Positions 45,102-55,830 of a stretch of DNA of 64,000 nucleotides are shown here, piece after piece. The position numbers and the translations under genes were made by a program. Position 1 is the stretch's first letter. Every line of letters begins with the position of its first letter. Below the pieces are notes generated by a model. The model did no database searches. It was not told the origin of the DNA and saw only the letters and a program-made list of their open reading frames with translations. The stretch comes from Phocoena phocoena. Taxonomy: Eukaryota; Chordata; Mammalia; Artiodactyla; Phocoenidae. The DNA lies in the NCBI RefSeq assembly GCF_963924675.1, contig NC_089236.1:64565306-64629305 (forward strand). The letters are read 5' to 3'.

Positions 45102-47182
45102 AAAAATTCAGCTCAGCTCTGTTTTTACCAGATAGTCATCAACTTCTGTGAGAAGCTGATGGTAAATATTTTGACATGCTCTCCAAGGCCAATTTGGAGT
45201 TTATTCTGAATGTATTACCTTTAAAAAGAACCATTTTTCCTAATAGCTTAAGAATTAGAACATGCTAGTACTGAGAATTATGCCCATTTCAGTACAAATT
45301 AGCTAAATAAATTTAATTGTTTGATTTTCTACCCTCTCCAGATTTCTAGTCAGGTTTACTACTAATGCAGAAATTCACTATAGCATGTTAAGTAATTGAA
45401 TAAGCTCCTAGTCTGCTAAAACTCTTTACAACTCTCATTTTACTCTCCGTAGATATTTCAGCATGCCTGATATGATTTCACATCATTTATGAATGAGAAA
45501 TAGCCATAAATGTCTGATTTTTCCCCATTCTTCCTCTGTCTCTGTCTCCTTCTTTCTCTTTTGTTTATCTCTTAGAAATAAAAAAAAAAAAAAAAACTGC
45601 AGTGTTCCCTGCTGAGAACTCTGTACATTGCTCCTGGATTCCTTTTACTTACTGTGCAGTATTTCTCTTGATTTGCATAGACAGTGCCCTGAGATGGAAT
45701 GTAAGATGATGAATACAGCCCACGAGGCCCTTGTTCTTAGATTCACTTGGTGAGGCATATATCTTTTTGAGAAATTGGTTTCTGAAAATAAGCCTTTCCT
45801 TGTGGTTCACTGCCTATCTCAAAATATATTTTCCTATCTAGCGTATTACATATTAAGCAAAAGTTTCGTATCTCTTTCCACAAAAAAGGAAAAAGCCTTT
45901 TAAAATTGTGCTCCAGCATGAGCACAAATCAAAAAGCAGCAGTTGAACTTGATACTCGGATCTTACACCATCTGTAGAAAACGGTAGGGCTCACATAATC
46001 TGTTATCCTAGCAAGACAGTATAAGCCAAGGCTGCCCAAAGTGATTAAACTGCCTTGTACACCACAGGCCGTCTTGTGCCAGATACAGGCTTTAGGAGAA
46101 GAAATCAAATTGTGTTAATGTCATGACGCTACTGCAAACACAGTGGCATCAGCACCTTTAGGTGCTACTCCAGACAAAAGTTGGGGATGACATTACTTAA
46201 GCTAGAGTTGCTTTTATTTCTTGGACCTAACACTTGACTATCCCCCGCTATCAGCCTTAACCATATTCACCTCACCTTATCTTTCTCATTGGGACCTTGA
46301 CCAAAATCTCAGTGCTTCTCTACTAGGCTGTCAAAAGATAATAAGAAAAAATTTCACATCTCCATTCTAGCAAATGAAGGAAAGTCATTCCTGAATTTAT
46401 GATCATGAACTACTTCTGGGAATGAAATCCCATAATATTACAGAGAAACTTTACAAATGCTCAAGAACAATGCACATGTCAGTTAAAATTAGTGCTGAAA
46501 TAATAATCAAGCTCTTCAATTAGAAACTAATGAGAGACAAGCATTCTTCAATAAATGAGAATTTCTGAGATATTCAGTAAGTAACCCCATTCCCCTTTTA
46601 TTAAGAAAAAAATTTCCTAAAACCATTTTAAAGTATGTTTATATTTCATAACAGAGTGAGAAATTGATTCACTTACTTTTTAAAGTTACATTTTTTGGGG
46701 GGTGGGGTTGGCAAGAGTAGGCATAATACAGATTGCTAATAATACACTATTTTTAAAAAATGTTTAACATTCAAAAAATAAACTCTTTTATTCCTTATTA
46801 AACCAACAAAGTGGACAATTTAAAGGAACTTGATAAAATAGACACTGTCAAATATTAGAAGTATTAAATATTGTAATTCAGATTTATTTATTTTCAAAAT
46901 GAACTTTCAGTCATGATATAGTTACATGATCTATACAAGGAGAATGATTTTGAGAATACCTTTATAAATAAAATTTTCTATTTTAGACATTGTAAAAATC
47001 CTCTGAGTGATATTTCTTTCAAAATATATAGTGACATATTTCTTAGATTACTTAAAAAATCTCAAAATATTTCCACTCCAAACATGAAAATATTTTAAAA
47101 TGAAATGAACGAAATGGAGATTTTCTATATGTTCTCATTCATTTCCTGGTAGTTATCAGCTGGTGTTGTTTCAAACGATATT
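45102..47182. other. Unique AT-rich DNA
   Basis: No gene or repeat family recognised over 2.1 kb. An A18 run lies at about 45580-45597 without a duplication around it. Confidence 0.55.
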
Positions 47183-47193
47183 AAAAAGATAAG

Positions 47194-47384
47194 GGGCTTC
47201 CCTGGTGGCGCAGTGGTTGAGAGTCCGCCTGCCGATGCAGGGGACACGGGTTCGTGCCCCGGTCCGGGAAGACCGCATGCCGCGGAGCAGCTGGGCCCCT
47301 GAGCCATGGCCGCTGAGCCTGCGCGTCCGGAGCCTGTGCTCCGCAACGGGAGAGGCCACAACAGTGAGAGGCCCGCGTACCGAA
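47194..47384 (+). mobile_element. CHR SINE, short form
   Basis: A plus-strand short SINE with a perfect 11-bp TSD, AAAAAGATAAG, at 47183-47193 and 47385-47395. A small deletion removes the 'tccca' of the usual 'gaagatcccacatgcc'. The A-tail is very short. Confidence 0.96.
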
Positions 47385-47395
47385 AAAAAGATAAG

Positions 47396-48179
47396 CACAT
47401 AGAAGTTGAGAAGGTGATTGTGACATTTCTGATGTTACTTGGAGTTTTACTTTTATTTTTATTATGCTCTGCAGATTTGGAGCTTGCTTTATACCAATTT
47501 TTGTTCTTAGAGTTAAGAGGTCAATCAGGAGTAAACAACATGATAATAAAACCTTATCTAATCGTGAGTATCATCCAGATTTCCCATGAAAAAGCTGTAC
47601 TGGAAAATATCTTGAAATTTAATTGAATGCAGAGTGTTTGTAAATATAGAAGATGCTAATGCCATGTAGAAAGACTTCGGGTATTTTTTTTCCTCTGAAA
47701 ATATATTCAGATACATAGAAATATGTGTTTTTAGGTTTGAGATAAAAGGCTTTCTGCACACGTTGTAATGAGATTATAATCCAAGAAAGTGCTACATTTC
47801 TATGCTTATGATCTCTGATACCGCTTTTTGCCTGGTAAATTTGGTGAATGTACTTGATAAGGGAGAGAGTATCATTTCCAACTGATATACATTTTCTTTT
47901 CCCTATTTCACAGATTTTGAATATTTAGAGTTTTGGTATTGCTTTTAACAAAACAAAGTCAAAGTTTAATACAAAGCGTAAAGAGGACATAATGATCCAC
48001 ACACTAAATAAAATGAATAAATAATGAATGATAAAATGTAAAACTTAACCATCTTCTCTCCTAAACCCTAGTCTGCCTACTGTTTTGACTATTTTAAATA
48101 CCCCCCTTTCTTGTTTCATCTATTTTTTAGCAGAAGTTGTGAAGGATGAGCATTTAATTCATTTATGTTAACTGCTTTT
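47396..48179. other. Unique AT-rich DNA
   Basis: No gene recognised. 47940-48110 loosely resembles an old repeat but is unassigned. Confidence 0.5.
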
Positions 48180-48334
48180 CCCTTCTTTTTTTTAAACTAG
48201 TATTATTATGTTTATTCTTATATTGGTAGCCTTCATAACTTTATTAATTTCCCTTCTTTTTTTTAAACTAGTATTATTATGTTTATTCTTATATTGGTAG
48301 CCTTCATAAGTTTATTAATTTCCCTTCTTTTTTT
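48180..48334. repeat. 71-bp tandem duplication
   Basis: Units 48180-48250 and 48251-48321 are identical except for one base ('cataact' versus 'cataagt'), and a partial third unit begins at 48322. Each starts CCCTTCTTTTTTTTAAACTA. The array abuts a SINE on its right. Confidence 0.95.
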
Positions 48335-48341
48335 TTTATAA

Positions 48342-48618
48342 ATGAATTTATTTATTTTTGGCTGTGTTGGGTCTTCGTTTCTGTGCGAGGGCTTTCTCCA
48401 GTTGTGGCGAGCGGGGGCCACTCTTCATCGCGGTGCGCGGGCCTCTCACTATCCCGGCCTCTCTTTTTGCAGAGCACAGGCTCCAGACGCGCAGGCTCAG
48501 TAGTTGTGGCTCACGGACCCAGTTACTCCGCGGCACGTGGGATCCTCCCAGACCAGGGCTCGAACCCGTGTCCCCTGCATTGGCAGGCAGACTCTCAACC
48601 ACTGCACCACCAGGGAAG
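48342..48618 (-). mobile_element. CHR SINE, transitional form
   Basis: A minus-strand SINE whose first part matches the short form ('gcgcgggcctctcact', 'gagcacaggctcc', 'gacgcgcaggctcag') but which continues past the short form's end into the distal long-form sequence ('ggctttctccagttgtggcg', 'ggctgtgttgggtcttcg'). No clear TSD was found; the right flank reads 'gataacttta', similar to sequence in the adjacent tandem unit. The long open frames across it are artefacts. Confidence 0.9.
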
Positions 48619-49039
48619 CTGATAACTTTAAATGATATATTTGAAGTTGTATTTTGTGAGCAACCAACTTTTGACAGTGTCTCTTGCCTCCCTGCTATTA
48701 AGCATCAGGAATCCCTTCCTAGGGCCTCTTCCTCCTCCGGCCCCCAGTTCGTACAGCACTGCTCCACTGAAATCCCCCAGGGCCTCCTCATCATATTCAG
48801 AAGGCAATCCAGGGTCAATAGCATTACTCACCAAGGCTTATGTATGATATCTGGCCCCAGGCTTCCCTTTAGACCTCTGCTCCTACTTGGCTTCTCTGTT
48901 CTCTGGCCTTGGGCTTCTTGGCAGGACTCAAATCCAGCCAACCAGTACCTGAGGCCCTGTCTACTGGGTGCACTCCCTGGAGGTCTCGTCCTATGAACTG
49001 ATGCCTGGCTTGTTTCCTCTCTGAGAGCACTGGCACTAC
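48619..49039 (+). mobile_element. Probable L2 upstream portion
   Basis: The C/T-rich sequence ('cttccctttagacctctgct', 'ccttgggcttcttggcagga') has the composition and order of sense L2 upstream of the recognisable 3' part at 49040. I cannot align it, so the assignment is weak. It contributes to a 212-codon open frame with the SINE. Confidence 0.4.
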
Positions 49040-49149
49040 ACACCCTTATTAAATAGCTACACACCGTCATTCCTCTTTGTTACTCTACCCTGCTTTATTT
49101 TACACAGGAACACTTACCATTATCTCAATTTCCATATGTCCGTATTAGT
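49040..49149 (+). mobile_element. L2 LINE 3' part (split copy, part 1)
   Basis: 'ttactctaccctgctttatt', 'acaggaacacttaccattat' and 'ctcaatttccatatgtccgt' match sense L2. It is interrupted by an L1. Confidence 0.75.
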
Positions 49150-49302
49150 ACCTTTATTGGAGTATAATTGCTTTACAATGGTGTGTTAGTTTCAGCTTTA
49201 TAACAAAGTGAATCAGCCATACATATGCATATATCTGCATATCTCCTCTCTCTTGAGTCTCCCTCCCAACTCTCCCTATCCCATCCCTGTAGGTGGTCTC
49301 CT
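49150..49302 (-). mobile_element. L1, 5'-truncated 3' end inside L2
   Basis: Antisense L1 3' UTR: 'tttattggagtataattgct', 'gtgttagtttcagctttata', and a pyrimidine block 'gtctccctcccaactctccc'. It sits between two parts of one L2. No clear TSD. Confidence 0.88.
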
Positions 49303-49420
49303 TCTAATATAAGCTTCAGGAGGTCAGGCATTTTCTCTATTTTTGCTGTTGAATCCACAGTTATTATAGCAGTACCTGGCACAAAACAGACACTTAGATT
49401 TGTTGAAAGAATTAATTTGC
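49303..49420 (+). mobile_element. L2 LINE 3' end (split copy, part 2)
   Basis: 'taagcttcaggaggtcaggc', 'cagtacctggcacaaaacag' and 'tttgttgaaagaattaa' complete the L2 3' end. Confidence 0.8.
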
Positions 49421-50370
49421 ATGGTTTATAAAATTTGCATGCTGTTCTACACTATTAAAAAGTCTCTAGGTCTTTGTCTGTAAGTTGGTTCCATAAATTT
49501 AAAACCAACAAATAATGTTTATAATATAATGAATGTATAAATACCATGCATTGCAGAATTCTTCAGTGTGACTGGGTCTGCAGAGAATATAATCTGGGGT
49601 TAAAGTGTGCTACTTAAAGGAGAATATTCTAGGCATCAAGGTCAAATGTCCCTTCTTTAATAATCCATCGGTTGCTCAAAACAATAACATGCTTTCTTTT
49701 TATATTTGTTTTATGATTATCTTGTAAGCTTTTACTTCCCATGGAATTTTCAATTGTATTTTACTTATTCTGACAGATGAATTTGTTTTATTTAGCATGA
49801 GGTATGCGTTGAGTGTAAATACATCCAAGCATGCCTTTATTTTGCCCTGATAACATGGTTTGCTTAGGTGTAGATTATGTGTTGAAATCCTTTTCTTCCA
49901 GATATATTATTCATTCTCATTAAGCATCTTTTGTTGCAAATGAAAAGTCTGACACCACTCAGACCCTTGTCCCTGTGGAGGACTTTGTATCCCACACTCT
50001 GTAATTTTTTGGTATTATAAGATTTCCTGAGCATGTTTCTAAATGTATTTTTGTTTGTTTGTTTGTGTGTTCTATCTATTCCATTACTACGTGGGTCTTT
50101 TTTTTCTTCAGGCCAGAGTATTTTATTTCATTTTACAAAATGTTTTTCTTTTCTTTCTTTAATTATTTTCTCCTTCTTGCCTCTTCTCCTTCATTAGACG
50201 AGGTACCTTTGGACGTTCCTGGATTGACACTCTATCTTACTTAATAATTCAACTTTTCTTAAAAATTTGTTTTTGCCCTACCCTCTGAGAAAAGTCCTCT
50301 TATTTGTTTATTTATTCACTTATATATGGTTCTTGTAAATTTCAACAATTATGTATTTACCTTTCAAAAT
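49421..50370. other. Unique AT-rich DNA
   Basis: No gene or repeat family recognised. A (TTTG)n run lies at about 50050-50065. Confidence 0.55.
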
Positions 50371-50459
50371 CTTCCCCCCCTTTCTTCTTTTTCTTCTTTT
50401 CATCTTCTTCCTCCCTCTCCCCCACCCTCACCCTATTTCCTCCTCTTTCTCCTTCTCTG
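50371..50459 (+). repeat. Polypyrimidine tract, 89 bp
   Basis: C/T over 89 bases with only about four A interruptions, including C8 and (TTC)n runs. It could form triplex (H-)DNA. Two small open frames through it are artefacts. Confidence 0.9.
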
Positions 50460-51057
50460 AATGCAATGTTGGAATCAGTGGTTATATATCTTGGCTTATA
50501 ATTGAAGCAGAGCTACTCCCTCACTGGAACATTCAGAGTGAGGGAGCAGGTTCCTGATATATTTCAGTGACTCTTGGGGAGTTGTACTGTACTTGAACAG
50601 CTAGGAGAACTGAAAAGTTAAACAATTCAGCACAAATTTTAATTGGGGCTGAGTAGAATATCCAGCAGTCCATGAGAATTGAGTGTTCAGCCAGGAGCTT
50701 GAAAAAGTCAAGGAGTTAATTAGAACTCAGGAAAGACTGGCTCCAGAGAAGGAGCCCAGAAGGATTCCATGTACTTTCCTGTGCATGAGAATATACTGAC
50801 CCAGACATTTCAAACCTAACTTTGTGCAGCCAGGATTGAGAAACTTAAGTTGGCACATTTACCCGTGGATAATAAATTTAATTCAAAGAAAGGGAAGTAA
50901 AAATACACGAGGAGGGATTAGAACATGAAAAGTAGCTTGTAAGGAAAGATCAAACCCTAGCCGATGTGTAGCAGTATGTAAATGTGTCCATTTGGCTTTC
51001 AGTTTAGGGAATGGAAAGGGGAAGGGAGAAGTGGGGGGTGCACATGGTCATGAAAAA
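50460..51057. other. Unique DNA
   Basis: No repeat recognised. A purine-rich stretch lies at 51007-51039. Confidence 0.55.
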
Positions 51058-51068
51058 CAAGCACATTT

Positions 51069-51274
51069 TTTTTTTTTTTTTTGCGGTACGCGGGCCTCTC
51101 ACTGCTGTGGCCTCTCCCGTTGCGGAGCACAGGCTCCGGACGCGCAGGCTCAGCGGCCATGGCTCACGGGCCCAGCTGCTCCGCGGCATGTGGGATCTTC
51201 CCGGACCTGGACACGAACCCGTGTCCCCTGCATCGACAGGCGGACTCTCAACCACTGCGCCACCAGGGAAGCCC
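51069..51274 (-). mobile_element. CHR SINE, short form
   Basis: A minus-strand short SINE with a T18 tail. TSD of 11 bp with one mismatch, CAAGCA(C/T)ATTT, at 51058-51068 and 51275-51285. Near consensus. Confidence 0.96.
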
Positions 51275-51285
51275 CAAGCATATTT

Positions 51286-54227
51286 CTTAATCCACATGAT
51301 AATGGTGTACAGAAATGTACAGAATGCTTATACACATATGTAAAGTATCATCTAATTAGATCTATAATCCTAAATTATTTCTACTTTCTCTTTCTCCATA
51401 TAATTATTATAAAATTATATAATGAATATGTTTTGTTGATTTTTTAAAAATAATATTTTTGTCAGAAGTCTTTAAAATGCATATTTTCTACATAAGCCTA
51501 AGACCCAATGCTTTCTCTAGGAATTGTGCCGAATAAAATTATTTAAGCAAGTATGAAGTACACCTTATTCTATTGCTGTGGATGTATACAATGTACCTTC
51601 AATTGAAAATTTCTTTTCATTGTTGCTAACAAGTGGAAAACAAATGTTTCATATGTAGTACAGTCCTGTTTTCTTCTTAAAGAAATCTCTCCCAATGACA
51701 TCCTTTATTTTTTCTAACCTAGCTTTCTGTGTCATATCATAAGCTGAACCAACCTATTCTTTTATCAGTATCAGGTAGATGTGTGAAATGCACTCCTAAG
51801 AGTGAAAAAAAAAATGTCTAAAAGAAAGCATTAGCATAAACCTTATTTACCCAGTCACATCAATCCTCTTAAAAATCAAAGGAAAGACAAAAGGAAATAT
51901 TCATATGTATAAAGATTGAATGCTCTTGACATTGTTGTTCCTCCAGGAAAAAATGTGATGCACAGTTATAAATGCAAAGCTATCCAACAAAGACATGCTT
52001 TTTTTCTGTGTAGAATGAAACCACTTCAGTTTCTGTGTTTTATACTGAGGATTTAGCCCCTTACACGTCCCAGTACATTACTTTATGATGACTTACTATT
52101 ACTGTATCTCTTACATCCGTGGATGATGCCAATCTTTCTTAGAGAGAGCAAATTGTTTCCAGTCAAGGCAGGAGGACTTCAAAGCAGAGTAACTGAAAAC
52201 AGAAATATAAGGGTGTTCTACAAGAACAGCCATGGCACCAGCATGATCAATCTGACATCAAGATATCCAGAAACCTCCTGGGCTGCCTAAAATGGAACCT
52301 CAGTGACACTTGCTGCTCCTGTATGACTTTTCAAATGAGGAAAATATTGACTGGGAGTTTTCCTTTTTGAAGTAGAGAATTAATACATTCCTTGGTGGTG
52401 ATGTGTGGTTTGGGAAGGCTCAGAGCTCATGGGTCTGACCTTACATTGTCCTTGTAATCTCAGCACTTTTGCTCGTGTATTACCAGTTTATCATCATCTT
52501 TGAAACCTGGAGTTCATGAATAATTCAAGAACCTTGATATGACGTACTTGACCCTTAAACCAGCATTTCCCCAAACTGAGGGTACCATCAGGACTTCAGG
52601 TACTTGTAGCTACGCTGTGGCTAACCAGGTCATTTGCTTCGAAGGGACTCTGAAAGGTCAAGACTATGTGGGATAAAGTATTTATTACCACATTCACCTA
52701 GATTTGAGTAATTATACCATGGGAAACAATGGTATTCATTTTTTATTGAACCTTTAAGTTAAGGGTTTATACAGAGATCAAATATAAAACAACTTTCACT
52801 CAAACTGATTAGAGAAACAAATGCCAGAAATTACAGACCCAAAAGGGAGTATTTTAAGAAGTTCACAAATAATAAGCAATGATTAAAGACCTTGAGAATT
52901 TGACTTACAAGGAGAACTTATAAAATATGCTCGCACCAGGGACATTTCTGCATAGAAACACAACATTTCAATGGATAAACACAAAACCAAAGAGGAGAAT
53001 TGGTTATTATAGTAAACACTATATACTGTAATGATTGAAATACTTTCTGGAAACACGAATGAATTAAGTCAAAAGATTTTCTTTTGTTTTGGCCTGTTTT
53101 AATGACAAATGAGGGGGTAGTAAAGATAACTAAACTTATGGCAAGGAATAAAAAAATGGGAAATGCTACAGCACTGTTTGAAATATTTGCTTGGTGACTT
53201 GAAATTTGTGTTTGTGTTGGGAGGCAGGTATTTTGAAGACTTATTCCTGGGTCTATGATTTTTATGGAACAGATGAAAAGAAAATCTCCATTTTTAGCAG
53301 CCAACTGCTTAATGTCAGACAGATGTTGTTATAACCATGATTATAGGATTTTATTTAATTCAGAACAAAAGTATTTAGGTCTTATCTTGGCATGAGAGCT
53401 GGCTTTATAATGATGTTACAGCACAGCTTGAACGTTACACTAAACTAGCTATGAATGGTCAACCAAACAGAATACTTAATTAGCCAATTATTTAGGGAAT
53501 TCCTGCTTTTGGTATAGTTTTTAAAAAGAGGTTATTCCTTGCTTGTTTGAGCTTGAGCCCAACATTATCCGTATTTATTGTTTTTCATGTTACAAATTCT
53601 CCCTGGTGCCCATCTGATTAAGTTACAGTCAGTTCTTTCTATTTTCCCCTTTTAACGGACACACATATGGAAGTATCTAGATTCTTTCAGGATTCTGATA
53701 TGTGCACATTTATTTGAATGTGTACATTTGAACCAGCTATGGAAAATAAACCCAAAACTATAGACAGGGTTTTTTCAACTTCTTTTTGAGCCACAGTACA
53801 AAATAAAAGCTAGCTGAGGAAGATCACACTGTAATTAATGAAAACAGTATGTTAAATGATCAGAGCAAGAATATCTTTAATGTTCTCTCAGGCTTTGGCT
53901 TTGTCCTTCCTTTAAAAAAAAACACACATATTTTAATACACTGGTATTTTAACAGTATTAGTTTTCATAACTAATATTTTTTTGAAAAAAATTACATCAT
54001 TATCTTAGTATAGTGTAGAACCACATGTTCCCAAAATCCGATTTTTTTTATGCATGAAATTCTAAGCTGGATGAAAGAGAAGAAAATACTCAAACACGTG
54101 TAAAGAAAATAGTTTTCCCTTGAAAAAATTTATCTTTCTATATCCACTTTTCAATTGTATGCTAGATCATGTTGCCCGTATAATGTAATTACATAGAATA
54201 CAGCTTAGTTAATGTCTTGGTCTAGAG
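51286..54227. other. Unique AT-rich DNA
   Basis: No gene, RNA gene or confident repeat over 2.9 kb. The 128-codon minus-strand frame at 52918-53304 has no recognisable domain, start context or splice context. Confidence 0.5.
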
Positions 54228-54499
54228 AAGTGCTACTCAGAGTGTAGTCTGCAAACCCATGCTATTCCCCAAGCTGTTCCAGGTCTGTGAGAAGATAAGA
54301 ACAGAAACCGAAATGTTTAGAAACTTTTATAGCAGTTTGACAGAGGAATTTTATGCCTGCTGAACTAATCTTTTTACTGCCCTTGTGCTTTATGTCTTTT
54401 TTTACCCATTGTATTTTACAAATATAATATTGGTTTGTGACAGATGTGGGGGGGCGTGGAGAAATTCATCTTTCAGCACAGAAAACTTGAGAAGCAGTG
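54228..54499 (+). mobile_element. hAT-Charlie-like non-autonomous element
   Basis: 272 bp with terminal inverted repeats AAGTGCTACTCAGAG and, read inward from the right end, CACTGCTTCTCAAG. These match the hAT-Charlie CAGTGNTTCTCAA ends. The inside has 'gtagtctgcaaacc' and 'attgtattttacaaatataa'. A possible but poor 8-bp TSD (5/8). Subfamily not identified. Confidence 0.55.
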
Positions 54500-54507
54500 G
54501 GCTAGGT

Positions 54508-55684
54508 TCAAGTCACCTAGCATGAGAAGAGAAGGAAGCTGTGAGCATTTTGCTGGATAGATGAGCCAGGATTGAATTAAGCAGTGATTCAGATAGCAAT
54601 GCATATTAAGGATGAGAATTCCAGCAGGGTCTCTACCAACCCATCTACATGTAATTGACATTCCCAATTCCCTCTGCAAATCACACTCTCCAGTCCCGTG
54701 GCATGCTGAATGCTTGCCGATATTGGGCTACTCTTCTGAACGCCTCTGTGTTCCACCAGTTCTTCGCATTCTTACTAAGAGTAAGTTGTTTTTATTCCCA
54801 AATGAATGCTAGTTGTAATTTTCTTGTAATTATGTGATTTAATTAAATGGTATGTAAACAAATGAAATATGAATACATAAGATCTGTTTTTCCCATGATA
54901 ACTAAGCTGAATATTTTGGGAAGCCAAAATAAAGTCTAATTGCAAACAATTAAAATTAAAAAACCAACAACCACCCACCTCCACAATATGTACAATTTGG
55001 TGCTGGTAGATAGCTATAAAAGCTCGACAGTAAGTGTAAAAGGATTGTGCACATGGATTCCTTCTTAAGTGTCTTTAGCAAGTGTCTGTTTAAGGTGTCT
55101 GTTTCACCTTAAACCATGAAAGTGGAAATTGTAGGCAATGTAGAATGGATGGAGGTCCTAAAGAAAGACTGTTCAGAAATGTAATGATTAGACATCGATT
55201 TTAATTTATTAATGTCTCTTTCTGCCTAAAAAAGATTAGGAAATTCTTTTCCTAAAAAAAAAATTCTTTTCCTAAAAATTTGGCAGAGTTAGCCAACTTT
55301 TTCATTATTTAACCAGTTTATATCCATTCATATTAGATAGGAGACTTCCACTGTAATTGTACCTAGGTGTTTGTATAATTTTCATATAACTGTTCATCAC
55401 ATATTTAGTGATTAGTAATTATTTGCTAGTAACTTTAATAAAATGTTTATTTTTGAATTAGTTACAAAATAGATTTAGGTAAAAATCATGACAGATTCTC
55501 CTTTTGTTTCAGTTAATCACTCCCATGGGAAGCCAATTTGTTTAGATAAGGCCATAGCTTTTATTAAATGTTTGTGATTTTATAGTATCTGCAAGTATCG
55601 TGTTGGAAGTAAAAAGGCTTATGGGAGAAACTGTTTGACTCGACTATCACATTTAGAGAACAGAGAAGATGGCACCCATTCCGT
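54508..55684. other. Unique AT-rich DNA
   Basis: No gene recognised. It contains the short duplication at 55241-55278. Confidence 0.55.
55241..55278. repeat. 20-bp spaced duplication around an A-run
   Basis: AAATTCTTTTCCTAAAAA occurs at 55241-55258 and again at 55261-55278. It may be a tandem duplication or a third minimal poly(A) insertion with a 13-bp TSD (AAATTCTTTTCCT). Confidence 0.85.
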
Positions 55685-55830
55685 TGTTCATCCATTCAGT
55701 AGTGAAACAATCGAGAACGTAGTATTTGCCAGTCATTATAATTAGGCTTCATATATTTAAGGTTTTGGTCTTGAGGAGCTTACAGTCTCGTGGGAGAGAC
55801 AAATGTGGTAACGGACTAGTTGGAACGTAG
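55685..55830 (-). mobile_element. L2 LINE 3'-end fragment
   Basis: Antisense L2 3' end: 'catccattcagtagtgaaac', 'cttgaggagcttacagtctc', 'gtgggagagacaaatgtggt'. Confidence 0.7.

Noticed and set aside
48358..48996. 212-codon open reading frame, the longest in the window
   Set aside because: It runs through the SINE at 48342-48618 and on into L2-like sequence. The peptide is the translated SINE seen at other loci, not a gene.
52918..53304. 128-codon minus-strand frame
   Set aside because: AT-rich DNA with no recognisable domain and no support for transcription.
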